Positions 1-6,718 of a stretch of DNA of 9,490 nt are shown piece by piece (position 1 is the stretch's first letter; the number at the start of each line of letters is the position of its first letter). The stretch comes from an uncultured Eubacteriales bacterium. Its GTDB lineage: Bacteria; Bacillota; Clostridia; Peptostreptococcales; Anaerovoracaceae. The position numbers and the translations under genes were made by a program. The notes beneath the pieces are model-generated. The model made no database searches and had not been told where the DNA came from. It saw only the letters and a list, made by a program, of their open reading frames with translations. The stretch spans positions 1-9,490 of the forward strand of contig CACWYF010000074.1 of the NCBI GenBank assembly GCA_902765035.1, read 5' to 3'.

Positions 1-2383
1 ACATCATACCTTCGATGTTCATCTTCTTCTGCATCAGTTTTTCCTCACTTTCGTTTTTAGTTGTATTTTCAGGCTGCCCGGCTGCTTTGCTTTTTTTCTT
101 CCTGCCGCCTAAGTCCACCAGGTTGAGCCTGAGTGCGTTGGTGACTACGCAGAAGCTCGAGAGGCTCATTGCAGCCGCTCCGAGCATTGGGTTCAGTGTC
201 AGGCCAAAGGCGTGGACGTACGCGCCGGCTGCGACCGGGATACAGATCACGTTGTAGAAGAACGCCCAGAAGAGGTTCTGGTGGATATTCCTGAGTGTCG
301 CGCGTCCGAGCTTTACAGCCTTTACTGCATCTGAAAGGCTGCTGTTGACTAGCACTACGTCTGCTGCATCAAGTGCGACATCCGTGCCGGCGCCGATCGC
401 TATGCCCACATTCGCTCTTGTCAGGGCAGGGGCGTCGTTGATGCCGTCGCCGACCATTGCGGTGCGGCCCTGCTCCATGAGCGAGCGGATGACTTCCTCC
501 TTACCGTCAGGAAGGACTTCGGCTATGACTTCGTCAACTCCGACCTCAGCTGCGATGGCTTCGGCTGTCTTCTTCCTGTCACCGGTTAGCATTACTGTCC
601 TGATGCCCATCTCCTTGAATTCTTTTATGGCTTCAACGCTGTCGTCTCTCACTGAATCAGCAAGAGCGATGAGGCCCAGAAGCTTACCGCCTTTCTCGAA
701 GAGAACGGAGGTCTTTCCGGCATTGCCGAACTCTGCAGTCTCTTTCATCAGTCTGAGGACATCCTTCTCAGGAACGCCGTTAAGCATCATGAAGTCTGTG
801 TTGCCGCCTGCGATGCTGACTGCGTTTGAGCCATCCCAGGTGTATGCTCTCACACCGCCGCCCGGGATCTCCTCGTAATCGCTGATTCTGAATGTCGTGC
901 TGCCGATATGCCTGCATACCGCCTTGGCAAGAGGGTGCTCCGACCTTGATTCGACTGCGGCAGCGACCTCGAGGAGCTCGTCCTTCGAGACGCCCTTGCA
1001 TGGGAACACATCGGTGACTTCAGGGTTGCCGCCTGTGATGGTCCCGGTCTTGTCGAGAGCAACGATCTCTATGCGTCCCGTCTCTTCAAGCGCAGCTGCA
1101 GTCTTGAAGAGGATTCCGTTCCTCGCTCCGACTCCGCTGCCGACCATGATTGCGACAGGGGTGGCAAGTCCGAGTGCGCAAGGGCAGCTGATGACAAGTA
1201 CTGAGATGGCGCGTGCAAGTGCAAAACCGGTGTCTTTTCCTACCGCCAGCCAGATGATGAGTGTGACCAGCGCTATGCCGATGACTACCGGTACGAAAAT
1301 GCCGGAGACCTTGTCGGCGATCTTGGCGATAGGCGCCTTGGTGGCAGCTGCATCGCTGACCATGCGGATTATCTGTGCGAGGGTGGTGTCTTCACCGACT
1401 CTTGTGGCTTTGCAGCGGATGAATCCCGACTGGTTCGAAGTTGCTGCAGATACATGATCGCCCGGTTTCTTGTCTACAGGGATCGACTCGCCTGTAAGAG
1501 CAGCTTCGTTGACTGCGGAATTTCCTTCGATGATGACTCCGTCGACAGGGATGTTCTCGCCCGGGTGTACGATGAACTCGTCATCGACTCTTACCTGTGA
1601 GATAGGGACCTCTGTCTCGATACCGCTGCGCACCACGACCGCTGTCTGCGGCGCGAGCTTCATGAGGCTCCTGAGAGCATCCGTCGTTTTGCCCTTGGAC
1701 CTCGCCTCGAGCATTTTGCCCACCGTGATCAGAGTGAGGATCATGGCGGCTGACTCAAAGTAGAAGTTGTGCATGTAATACATGACTGCTTCGCTGTCGC
1801 CGGCAAGCTGTGCGCCCGTCATTGCGAAGAGCACATAGGTGCTCCAGCAGAAGGAAGCGGCGCTGCCCATGGCGACCAGAGTGTCCATGTTAGGTGCGAG
1901 GTGGATGAGACCTCTGAAGCCGTTGATGAAGAACTTCTGATTGATGACCATGACTATGGCGGCCAGGATCATCTGCAGAAGCCCCATGGCTATGTGGTTG
2001 CCCTCAAAAAACGCCGGGATCGGCCAGCCCCACATCGTGTGCCCCATGGAGAAATACATGAGGACGATAAGAAAGCCGAGAGACCAGAGGAGCCTCTTCT
2101 TAAGTACCGGTGTCTCGTGGTCCTCAAGGGCGGCTTCTTCTGCGGCAAAATTCCCTGCGGATGCATTTGCTGAAGCGGTATCTGCCGCCTTAAGGCGTGC
2201 GCCGTATCCGGCGTCTGTCACCGCGCGTATTATTTCTTCCGGAGCAGCGCTGCCTTCGACTCCCATTGAATTGGTAAGAAGGCTTACCGAGCACGAATCG
2301 ACACCCGGGACCTTCGAGACGGCTTTCTCCACCCGGGCCTGACATGCGGCGCAGCTCATTCCTGTAACTATGTATTGTTCCAT
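1..2383 (-). CDS. copA: Copper-exporting P1B-type ATPase (CopA), 3' end cut by window edge
   Basis: This is a membrane copper pump that uses ATP to export Cu(I) from the cytoplasm. The reading frame is open for 794 codons from the ATG at 2383 to the window edge. An N-terminal heavy-metal domain (residues 1-70) carries GMSCAAC with Cys11 and Cys14. The P-type ATPase core follows: actuator TGES (297-300), the membrane metal motif CPC (400-402) that marks Cu(I) pumps, the phosphorylation motif DKTGT (Asp444), the P1B-specific His-Pro pair in SEHPLAKAV (His483), and GDGIND (645-650). Hydrophobic segments lie where the family has them, including NMDTLVAMGS and the closing MSLSSFCVVTNALRL region. 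A charged linker then leads into MNIEGMM, where the window ends with T, the first base expected of a Cys codon; this is how a second heavy-metal domain starts. The start is backed by AGAGGT 8 bases upstream. It lies 27 bases after csoR in the same operon. Confidence 0.96.
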   Translation of the reverse strand, partial: MEQYIVTGMSCAACQARVEKAVSKVPGVDSCSVSLLTNSMGVEGSAAPEEIIRAVTDAGYGARLKAADTASANASAGNFAAEEAALEDHETPVLKKRLLWSLGFLIVLMYFSMGHTMWGWPIPAFFEGNHIAMGLLQMILAAIVMVINQKFFINGFRGLIHLAPNMDTLVAMGSAASFCWSTYVLFAMTGAQLAGDSEAVMYYMHNFYFESAAMILTLITVGKMLEARSKGKTTDALRSLMKLAPQTAVVVRSGIETEVPISQVRVDDEFIVHPGENIPVDGVIIEGNSAVNEAALTGESIPVDKKPGDHVSAATSNQSGFIRCKATRVGEDTTLAQIIRMVSDAAATKAPIAKIADKVSGIFVPVVIGIALVTLIIWLAVGKDTGFALARAISVLVISCPCALGLATPVAIMVGSGVGARNGILFKTAAALEETGRIEIVALDKTGTITGGNPEVTDVFPCKGVSKDELLEVAAAVESRSEHPLAKAVCRHIGSTTFRISDYEEIPGGGVRAYTWDGSNAVSIAGGNTDFMMLNGVPEKDVLRLMKETAEFGNAGKTSVLFEKGGKLLGLIALADSVRDDSVEAIKEFKEMGIRTVMLTGDRKKTAEAIAAEVGVDEVIAEVLPDGKEEVIRSLMEQGRTAMVGDGINDAPALTRANVGIAIGAGTDVALDAADVVLVNSSLSDAVKAVKLGRATLRNIHQNLFWAFFYNVICIPVAAGAYVHAFGLTLNPMLGAAAMSLSSFCVVTNALRLNLVDLGGRKKKSKAAGQPENTTKNESEEKLMQKKMNIEGMM

Positions 2384-2410
2384 TCTGTTTACCTCTTAAA
2401 TGCAACAGGT

Positions 2411-2722
2411 TTATTTCATCATCTTCTGAAGGGTGGTGACGAGCTCTTCAACGACCTCATCATTGCCTTCGCGTATATCATTTCTTACGCAGGTGCGGAT
2501 GTGATTGGACAGGAGCACCTTGCTGAAGCTGTTGAGCGCGGCGTTGACTGCCGATGTCTGGATGAGGATGTCAGGGCAGTATGCGCCTTTCTCGACCATG
2601 GCCTTGATGCCGCGGACCTGTCCCTCGATGCGGCTCAGCCTGTTGATCAGATCCCTGTATTCCTCGGGGCTGCGTTCTTTTCTCTTCTCGCTGCATGCGC
2701 AGCATTCTTTCTTCTCTGCCAT
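2411..2722 (-). CDS. csoR: Copper-sensing transcriptional repressor CsoR
   Basis: This is a small all-helical cytoplasmic repressor of the CsoR/RcnR family, 103 residues with this start. The copper-sensing ligand set is complete with exact CsoR spacing: Cys49 (in AYCPDIL), His74 (25 residues on) and Cys78 (in NHIRTC). The family segment RLSRIEGQVRGIKAMVE lies at residues 28-44. In known CsoR proteins Cu(I) binding weakens DNA binding and derepresses copper export. I chose the ATG at 2722 because GGAG lies 8 bases upstream of it; an in-frame ATG at 2770 would add 16 residues but has no ribosome site. The N-terminus carries extra cysteines (Cys7, Cys8, Cys10) outside the core fold, which could be a further metal or redox site. 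It is the first gene of the operon with copA, behind a promoter holding a matching operator, so it is probably autoregulated. A nickel, sulfide or formaldehyde sensor of the same family is unlikely given the Cys-His-Cys set. Confidence 0.95.
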   Translation of the reverse strand: MAEKKECCACSEKRKERSPEEYRDLINRLSRIEGQVRGIKAMVEKGAYCPDILIQTSAVNAALNSFSKVLLSNHIRTCVRNDIREGNDEVVEELVTTLQKMMK

Positions 2723-2730
2723 GTGTATGA

Positions 2731-2734
2731 CTCC
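2731..2734 (-). promoter_or_regulatory. Ribosome binding site that sets the csoR start
   Basis: GGAG on the minus strand lies 8 bases before the ATG at 2722. No such site precedes the upstream in-frame ATG at 2770, so the shorter protein is favoured. Confidence 0.75.
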
Positions 2735-2838
2735 GTTTCTGCGTCTGTAGTAACCGGCGTCAGTGAACATAGATGACCGGTATTAATACTTTGATTCATG
2801 ATGGTTTATAGTGAACTCGTGGGGTATCCGGCAATGCG

Positions 2839-2867
2839 ATTATATACCCCTGCAGGGTATGGGTCAA
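2839..2867 (-). promoter_or_regulatory. Sigma-70-type promoter of the csoR-copA operon
   Basis: On the minus strand the -35 box TTGACC (2867-2862) and a perfect -10 box TATAAT (2844-2839) are separated by exactly 17 bases. Transcription would start near 2832, giving a leader of about 110 bases before csoR. The spacer is almost entirely filled by a CsoR-type palindrome, so repressor and polymerase should compete directly. I see no other minus-strand promoter of similar quality in this gap. Confidence 0.88.
2844..2860. promoter_or_regulatory. CsoR operator
   Basis: ATACCC-CTGCA-GGGTAT is a perfect inverted repeat with 6-base arms and a 5-base spacer. It matches the TACCC...GGGTA character known for copper-type CsoR operators. 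It lies between the -35 and -10 boxes of the csoR promoter, and CsoR is the first gene of that operon, which together make the assignment strong. A further GGGTAT half-site (2822-2827) lies close to the predicted transcription start. Confidence 0.88.
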
Positions 2868-3038
2868 GCCCTGCTTCCGGCAGGCTGTAAATATGCCCCG
2901 GAGGGGGATGCGGCACTACATGTAGAGCGGCTCCTATGCATTGACCTATTAGTTCCGCTTTTGCAGTCAAAATGGGGGACCGGCTCTGTACTGTTTTGTT
3001 TTTTCTTCTTAATATATGGCGGATTTGCGTTTGATTTA

Positions 3039-3068
3039 TTGAAAGTTACCAATTGGTCATGATAAAAT
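3039..3068 (+). promoter_or_regulatory. Probable promoter of the oxidoreductase-HGD-D operon, with palindrome in spacer
   Basis: TTGAAA (3039-3044) and TAAAAT (3063-3068) are separated by 18 bases, a reasonable sigma-70-type promoter pointing at the gene starting at 3156. A perfect 10-base palindrome, ACCAATTGGT (3048-3057), sits inside the spacer where a repressor could act. The regulator is not identifiable from this window. Confidence 0.55.
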
Positions 3069-3155
3069 TCTGTCAATAGTATGAGGAAGTGCGCATGGCC
3101 GCGTGGAATCAAATATTGAAGATATTGAAATGATTAATGGAGAGGTGGTTAGTAT

Positions 3156-5939
3156 ATGGCAAAAACACTGACACACGATGAGAAGATCTTTAAGCTTATA
3201 AAGATCATCACCGACCGTAAGGAAATCCTCCTTGGACTCGAGAAGCCTTCCAAGGATTCTCCTGAGTACTGGGGCATGGACTGCGGTTACCAGTATGTCG
3301 TAAGAAGATACGGCAAAGACATTGCTGAAGATGTTCTCGATGTCTGCCTGAAGATGGGCAAGCGTAAGCCTAGATTCTTCGCAGATATTAAGAAGATGAG
3401 CGGACTTGACGATGCCCGTCTGGAGACAGTCCTCGAGGCTGCATGCCAGTATGGCCTTGTAGAGTTCCACAACGAGAACCTTGACGGCAAGAATCCTAAT
3501 CATGAGAGAAGATGGGTCCTCGACCAGTACGTACCTGGAAGTGCCGAGATCATGGTAATGAGAGACCAGATCTCCCCTGAGACACCTGAGATCGCAGACT
3601 TCTTCGAAAGAATGACTTATCTGCCGCTCGCAGGTATCACCCAGATGGTAGCTCCTGGCGGATCCGGAATCGGAATGCACGTAATCCCTGTAGAGAAGGC
3701 TATCCCTGCAGAGAGCGAGTCGCTCGACATCGAGCACATTTCATACTGGCTCAAGAAGTATGAGGGACAGATCGGACTCGGAATCTGCTCCTGCCGTAAG
3801 CAGCAGACGATCAGAGGCGAGGGCTCCGGAGACATCGCACAGTACTGGTGCATGGGACTCGGTGATTTCGCTGACTACTGCCGTGAGACAGGCATGGGCT
3901 ATGACATCACTTATGAAGAAGCTATCGAAGTCCTCGAAAAGGCTGAAGAAAAGGGCTATGTACATCAGGTTACAAATATCGACGGAAAGAACAAGATCTT
4001 CGCTATCTGTAACTGCGCTGTAGGTGTCTGCAACGCTCTCCGTACATCACAGCTCTTCAACACCCCTAACATGTCCGCTTCTCCATACCGTTCAGAGGTA
4101 GATCCTGAGAAGTGCGTTGCATGCGGCAAGTGCGTTGAGGTCTGCCCTGCAGGTGCTGTCAGACTTGGACAGAAGCTGTGCACCAAGAGCGGCCCTGTAG
4201 AATATCCTAAGCAGGAGCTGCCTGACAGCAACTTCTGGCCTGAAGATAAGTGGAACTGGAACTACAAGAACGAGAACGGTGTCATCCAGACATGGCCTAC
4301 AGGTACTGCACCTTGTAAGTCCGCATGCCCGCTCCACATCGCTATCCAGGGCTACATCGACATGGCAAGCAGAGGCGAGTACAGACAGGCTCTCGAGCTG
4401 ATCAAGAGAGACAACCCGTTCCCTGCAGTATGCGGAGCTATCTGCCACAAGTACTGCGAACTTGAATGTACAAGAGGAACTGTTGATGAGGCTCTTGCTA
4501 TCGATGACATCAAGGCCTTCATCGCAGCCAAGGATCTTGAGGATGATCACAAGTACATCCCGCCAATGGTATCCACAACAAGAGAACACTTCGACCAGAA
4601 AATCGGTATCATCGGATCCGGTCCTGCAGGACTTTCCTGCGCATACTTCCTCGCTATCGAGGGCTACAAGCCTGTAGTATTCGAGAAGCAGGAGATGCCT
4701 GGCGGAATGATGACACTCGGTATTCCTAACTTCAGACTCGACAAGAAGGTCGTCAATGCTGAGATCGACATCCTCAAGGAGATGGGCGTTGAGATCAGAT
4801 GCGGCGTAGAGGTCGGCAAGGACGTAACATTCCAGTCCCTGAGAGAAGAAGGCTTCAAGGGCTTCTTCGTAGGAACAGGTCTCCAGGCATGCGGAAGACT
4901 CGGAATCCCGGGCGATGACGCTGAAGGAGTTATCGGCGGTGTTGACTATGTCAAGAGCGTGACTCTGGGCAAAGCAAATAAGCTCTCCGGAGATGTAGTA
5001 GTCATCGGCGGCGGAAACATCGGAGCTGACGTAGCAAGAACAGCTATCAGACAGGGCGCCAAGAACGTACACCTGTACTGCCTCGAATCATATGATGAGA
5101 TGCCGATGGGCGCTGAGGATCAGGAATTCCTCGAGAACGAGGGCATCGTGATCCATGACGGATGGGGTCAGACAGAAGTCGTTACAAAGGACGGCAAGGT
5201 TGCAGGCATCAAGTTCCATAAGTGCACACAGGTCAAGAACGCTGACGGAAGATTCGATCCTAAGTTCGATGACAATGAGACAACAGAGCAGGCATGCTCA
5301 ACAGTTCTCTTCAGCATCGGTCAGAAGCCTGACTACGGCACACTGTTCGAGGGAACCAAGGTAGAGTTCAGCCCGAGAGGCATGATCATCGCAGACCCTG
5401 CTACACTGCAGACTGCAGAGCCTGACATCTTTGCAGGCGGAGACAGCGTAAGCGGACAGAAGTTCGTGGTTGACGCTCTCGCAATGGGCCGTGAAGGCGC
5501 AGTATCACTGCACAGATTCGTCAATAAGGGTCAGCATCTGATGATCCACAGGAATACACGTCAGTTCGCAATGCTCGACAAGGATGACATCGTTATCCCA
5601 CCTGCAGACTTCAAGAGACCTCCTCGCCAGATCAGAGAGATCGACGAGAGCAAGAAGCTCACGATGGATTACGAAATCAGGCAGTTCAGCGAAGAGCAGA
5701 TCAAGAAGGAAGCAGAGAGATGCCTCAAGTGCGGACGCAGCGTAGTAGATACCAACAAGTGTATCGGCTGCGGTATGTGTACTGTACAGTGCAAGTTCGA
5801 TGCTATCCATCTGTTCCGTCTGCCTGACGGAGACAAGTACTCCAACATGATCCCTGCAGAGCAGAAGTTCCTCGGAATGGGCAAGCACATCCCGAGCCGT
5901 GTAGCAGGCATCATCAAGAAAAAAGTAGCTGGCAAGTAA
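3156..5939 (+). CDS. FAD-dependent multi-[4Fe-4S] pyridine-nucleotide oxidoreductase, GltD-like
   Basis: This predicted cytoplasmic flavoprotein (927 residues) should move electrons between NAD(P)H and low-potential Fe-S partners. A cysteine-rich N-terminal region comes first (Cys211, Cys213, Cys232, Cys242, Cys285, Cys287, Cys292, including CSCRKQ and ICNCAVGVC). A ferredoxin motif follows at Cys320/323/326/330. Next is the two-cluster domain of GltD and dihydropyrimidine dehydrogenase (Cys387, Cys391, Cys426, Cys430, Cys434, Cys438). The FAD fold has GIIGSGPAGLSCAYF (484-498) and the nucleotide fold VVVIGGGNIGADVA (614-627). FAGGDSVSG (759-767) closes the flavin site. A C-terminal ferredoxin motif has Cys869/872/875/879, preceded by CLKC (856-859). 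GltD itself is only about half this length and lacks the outer ferredoxin parts. The second Rossmann strand ends in LYCLES rather than the YRR usual in NADPH-using GltD, hinting at NADH. AGAGGTGG lies 7 bases before the ATG. It leads an operon with HGD-D proteins, so I infer it supplies or accepts their electrons; the exact reaction is unknown. Confidence 0.9.
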   Translation: MAKTLTHDEKIFKLIKIITDRKEILLGLEKPSKDSPEYWGMDCGYQYVVRRYGKDIAEDVLDVCLKMGKRKPRFFADIKKMSGLDDARLETVLEAACQYGLVEFHNENLDGKNPNHERRWVLDQYVPGSAEIMVMRDQISPETPEIADFFERMTYLPLAGITQMVAPGGSGIGMHVIPVEKAIPAESESLDIEHISYWLKKYEGQIGLGICSCRKQQTIRGEGSGDIAQYWCMGLGDFADYCRETGMGYDITYEEAIEVLEKAEEKGYVHQVTNIDGKNKIFAICNCAVGVCNALRTSQLFNTPNMSASPYRSEVDPEKCVACGKCVEVCPAGAVRLGQKLCTKSGPVEYPKQELPDSNFWPEDKWNWNYKNENGVIQTWPTGTAPCKSACPLHIAIQGYIDMASRGEYRQALELIKRDNPFPAVCGAICHKYCELECTRGTVDEALAIDDIKAFIAAKDLEDDHKYIPPMVSTTREHFDQKIGIIGSGPAGLSCAYFLAIEGYKPVVFEKQEMPGGMMTLGIPNFRLDKKVVNAEIDILKEMGVEIRCGVEVGKDVTFQSLREEGFKGFFVGTGLQACGRLGIPGDDAEGVIGGVDYVKSVTLGKANKLSGDVVVIGGGNIGADVARTAIRQGAKNVHLYCLESYDEMPMGAEDQEFLENEGIVIHDGWGQTEVVTKDGKVAGIKFHKCTQVKNADGRFDPKFDDNETTEQACSTVLFSIGQKPDYGTLFEGTKVEFSPRGMIIADPATLQTAEPDIFAGGDSVSGQKFVVDALAMGREGAVSLHRFVNKGQHLMIHRNTRQFAMLDKDDIVIPPADFKRPPRQIREIDESKKLTMDYEIRQFSEEQIKKEAERCLKCGRSVVDTNKCIGCGMCTVQCKFDAIHLFRLPDGDKYSNMIPAEQKFLGMGKHIPSRVAGIIKKKVAGK

Positions 5940-5957
5940 TAAGGACATTTTAAGCAT

Positions 5958-6395
5958 ATGCACGAATTAGGACTTGTTAATTATGTAGTTGAACAGGTAA
6001 GCAAGATCGCTGAGGAACAGAACATAAAGAAGATACATTCTGTTACTCTCCAGTTCGGGGAAGTATCCGGCATAGTAACGTCATATCTGCACGATTACTG
6101 GCTCTGGTATACCAAGAAATTCCCGATGTTTGAGGGCGCTGAACTGAAGACTGAAGAGATCCCTGCCGTTACATGGTGTGATGACTGCAAGATCACGTAT
6201 TCCACCGTACAGTACGGCAAGACATGTCCTCACTGCGGAAGCGGCAATACATGGCTGCTTCGCGGCAATGAGATGATGATCAAGGAAGTCGAGGTAGAGG
6301 ATGTTGATGCGGAGGCTGATGCAGACTCAGGTGCAAAACCATCAGACGGGACCGGAGGGAAGCTTGAAGCATCAGGCGAATACAGGCCTCAGTGA
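5958..6395 (+). CDS. hypA: HypA-like nickel/zinc metallochaperone with acidic C-terminal tail
   Basis: HypA proteins deliver nickel to hydrogenase (and in some species urease) and carry a structural zinc site. This one starts MHELGL, with the nickel-binding N-terminal Met-His-Glu, and has the zinc site Cys74-x2-Cys77 and Cys90-x2-Cys93 in the usual place. The canonical fold ends near GNEMMIKEVEVE (103-114). Residues 115-145 form an additional acidic, Gly/Ser-rich, probably disordered tail that ordinary HypA (roughly 115-120 residues) lacks. Upstream signal is weak: AAGGA sits 12 bases before the ATG and the preceding gene ends only 18 bases earlier, so translation may partly be coupled. No hypB, other hyp gene or hydrogenase gene is next to it. 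The fold call is solid; its client here is unknown. Confidence 0.9.
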   Translation: MHELGLVNYVVEQVSKIAEEQNIKKIHSVTLQFGEVSGIVTSYLHDYWLWYTKKFPMFEGAELKTEEIPAVTWCDDCKITYSTVQYGKTCPHCGSGNTWLLRGNEMMIKEVEVEDVDAEADADSGAKPSDGTGGKLEASGEYRPQ

Positions 6396-6421
6396 TAACT
6401 GCTTAAATACAGGAGGTTCAA

Positions 6422-6613
6422 ATGACCAATCAGGAAATGAGAAATATTAAGGAGTCACTCGGTGTTGAGATGTTCAAGATGAACTACAAAGCCGGCGTCA
6501 GACTCCCTGACCTTGAAGCCTTTTTTGCAGGTGACGACGGGGCTCTCGATGCAAAGGCAAAAGAGAGACTTGAAAAGGTGCTCGAAGCCGAAGTCAAGAA
6601 GAGCAGCAAGTAA
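6422..6613 (+). CDS. Small protein of unknown function (63 residues)
   Basis: I do not recognise this protein. It begins MTNQEMRNIKESLG, is highly charged, has no cysteine, no signal peptide and no membrane segment, and looks mainly helical with a lysine-rich end (KERLEKVLEAEVKKSSK). Its reality is supported by a strong AGGAGG 5 bases before the ATG, by lying 26 bases after hypA on the same strand, and by codon use like its neighbours (AGA for Arg, AAG for Lys, CTC for Leu). It could be a small accessory subunit or stabilising partner of the enzymes in the operon, but that rests only on position. Confidence 0.75.
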   Translation: MTNQEMRNIKESLGVEMFKMNYKAGVRLPDLEAFFAGDDGALDAKAKERLEKVLEAEVKKSSK

Positions 6614-6636
6614 TTGCTTGCAGATGAGTCATCAAA

Positions 6637-6690
6637 ATGAAACCGCAGCCGTTCACCGAGACAGGCTGCACGGCTGCGGATCCGTTTCAT
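6637..6690 (+). other. Strong intercistronic RNA hairpin
   Basis: The arms CCGCAGCCG (6643-6651) and CGGCTGCGG (6671-6679) are perfectly complementary over 9 bases. They are extended by ATGAAA (6637-6642) pairing with TTTCAT (6685-6690) around a 5-base bulge. The loop is 19 bases. There is no T-run after it, so it is not a standard intrinsic terminator; processing, mRNA stability or partial attenuation between the two small genes is more likely. It fills most of the 105-base gap between them. Confidence 0.65.
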
Positions 6691-6718
6691 GCAATAACAG
6701 GCGAGGGAGGAATTACCA

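Larger units (their letters stand above)
2723..3155. other. Divergent intergenic region between csoR and the oxidoreductase operon
   Basis: This 433-base stretch has no credible gene. From left to right it holds the csoR leader (about 110 bases, with a perfect palindrome GTATTAATAC at 2780-2789), a CsoR half-site-like GGGTAT at 2822-2827, the csoR promoter with its operator (2839-2867), and a degenerate GC-rich inverted repeat around 2892-2908. A stretch with no clear signal follows, including a T-rich run around 2992-3010. The probable promoter for the plus-strand operon is at 3039-3068, followed by its roughly 80-base leader. That leader contains a short direct repeat, ATATTGAA, at 3113-3120 and 3122-3129. 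An 83-residue frame beginning with GTG at 2811 crosses the operator and has no ribosome site, so it is not called. Confidence 0.7.

Noticed and set aside
345..2342. Several plus-strand open frames of 97-186 codons across copA
   Set aside because: They are antisense to copA, where all P-type ATPase motifs are read in one uninterrupted minus-strand frame. Their Ser/Thr/Ala-rich products are typical shadows.
2723..2770. Longer csoR start at 2770 adding 16 residues
   Set aside because: There is no ribosome site before it, whereas the ATG at 2722 has GGAG 8 bases upstream and starts the protein like other clostridial CsoR proteins.
2941..2973. TTGACC-like boxes on both strands in the middle of the intergenic region
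   Set aside because: Neither strand has a matching -10 box at a workable distance; TAGGTC or TCAAAA at 16-20 bases are too weak.
2992..3010. T-rich run as a possible terminator
   Set aside because: No stable GC-rich stem precedes it on the plus strand and no gene ends upstream in that direction.
2811..3062. 83-codon plus-strand frame (GTG start) in the divergent intergenic region
   Set aside because: It has no ribosome site, crosses the csoR promoter and operator, and ends inside the promoter of the next operon.
3057..3737. 226-codon minus-strand open frame overlapping the start of the flavoprotein gene and its promoter
   Set aside because: It is antisense to clear coding sequence, has no recognisable domain, and would run through the plus-strand promoter and leader.
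4092..5072. 326-codon open frame on the minus strand inside the flavoprotein gene
   Set aside because: It lies fully antisense to a well-supported multi-domain gene, has no family motifs, and its composition follows from the sense codon bias.
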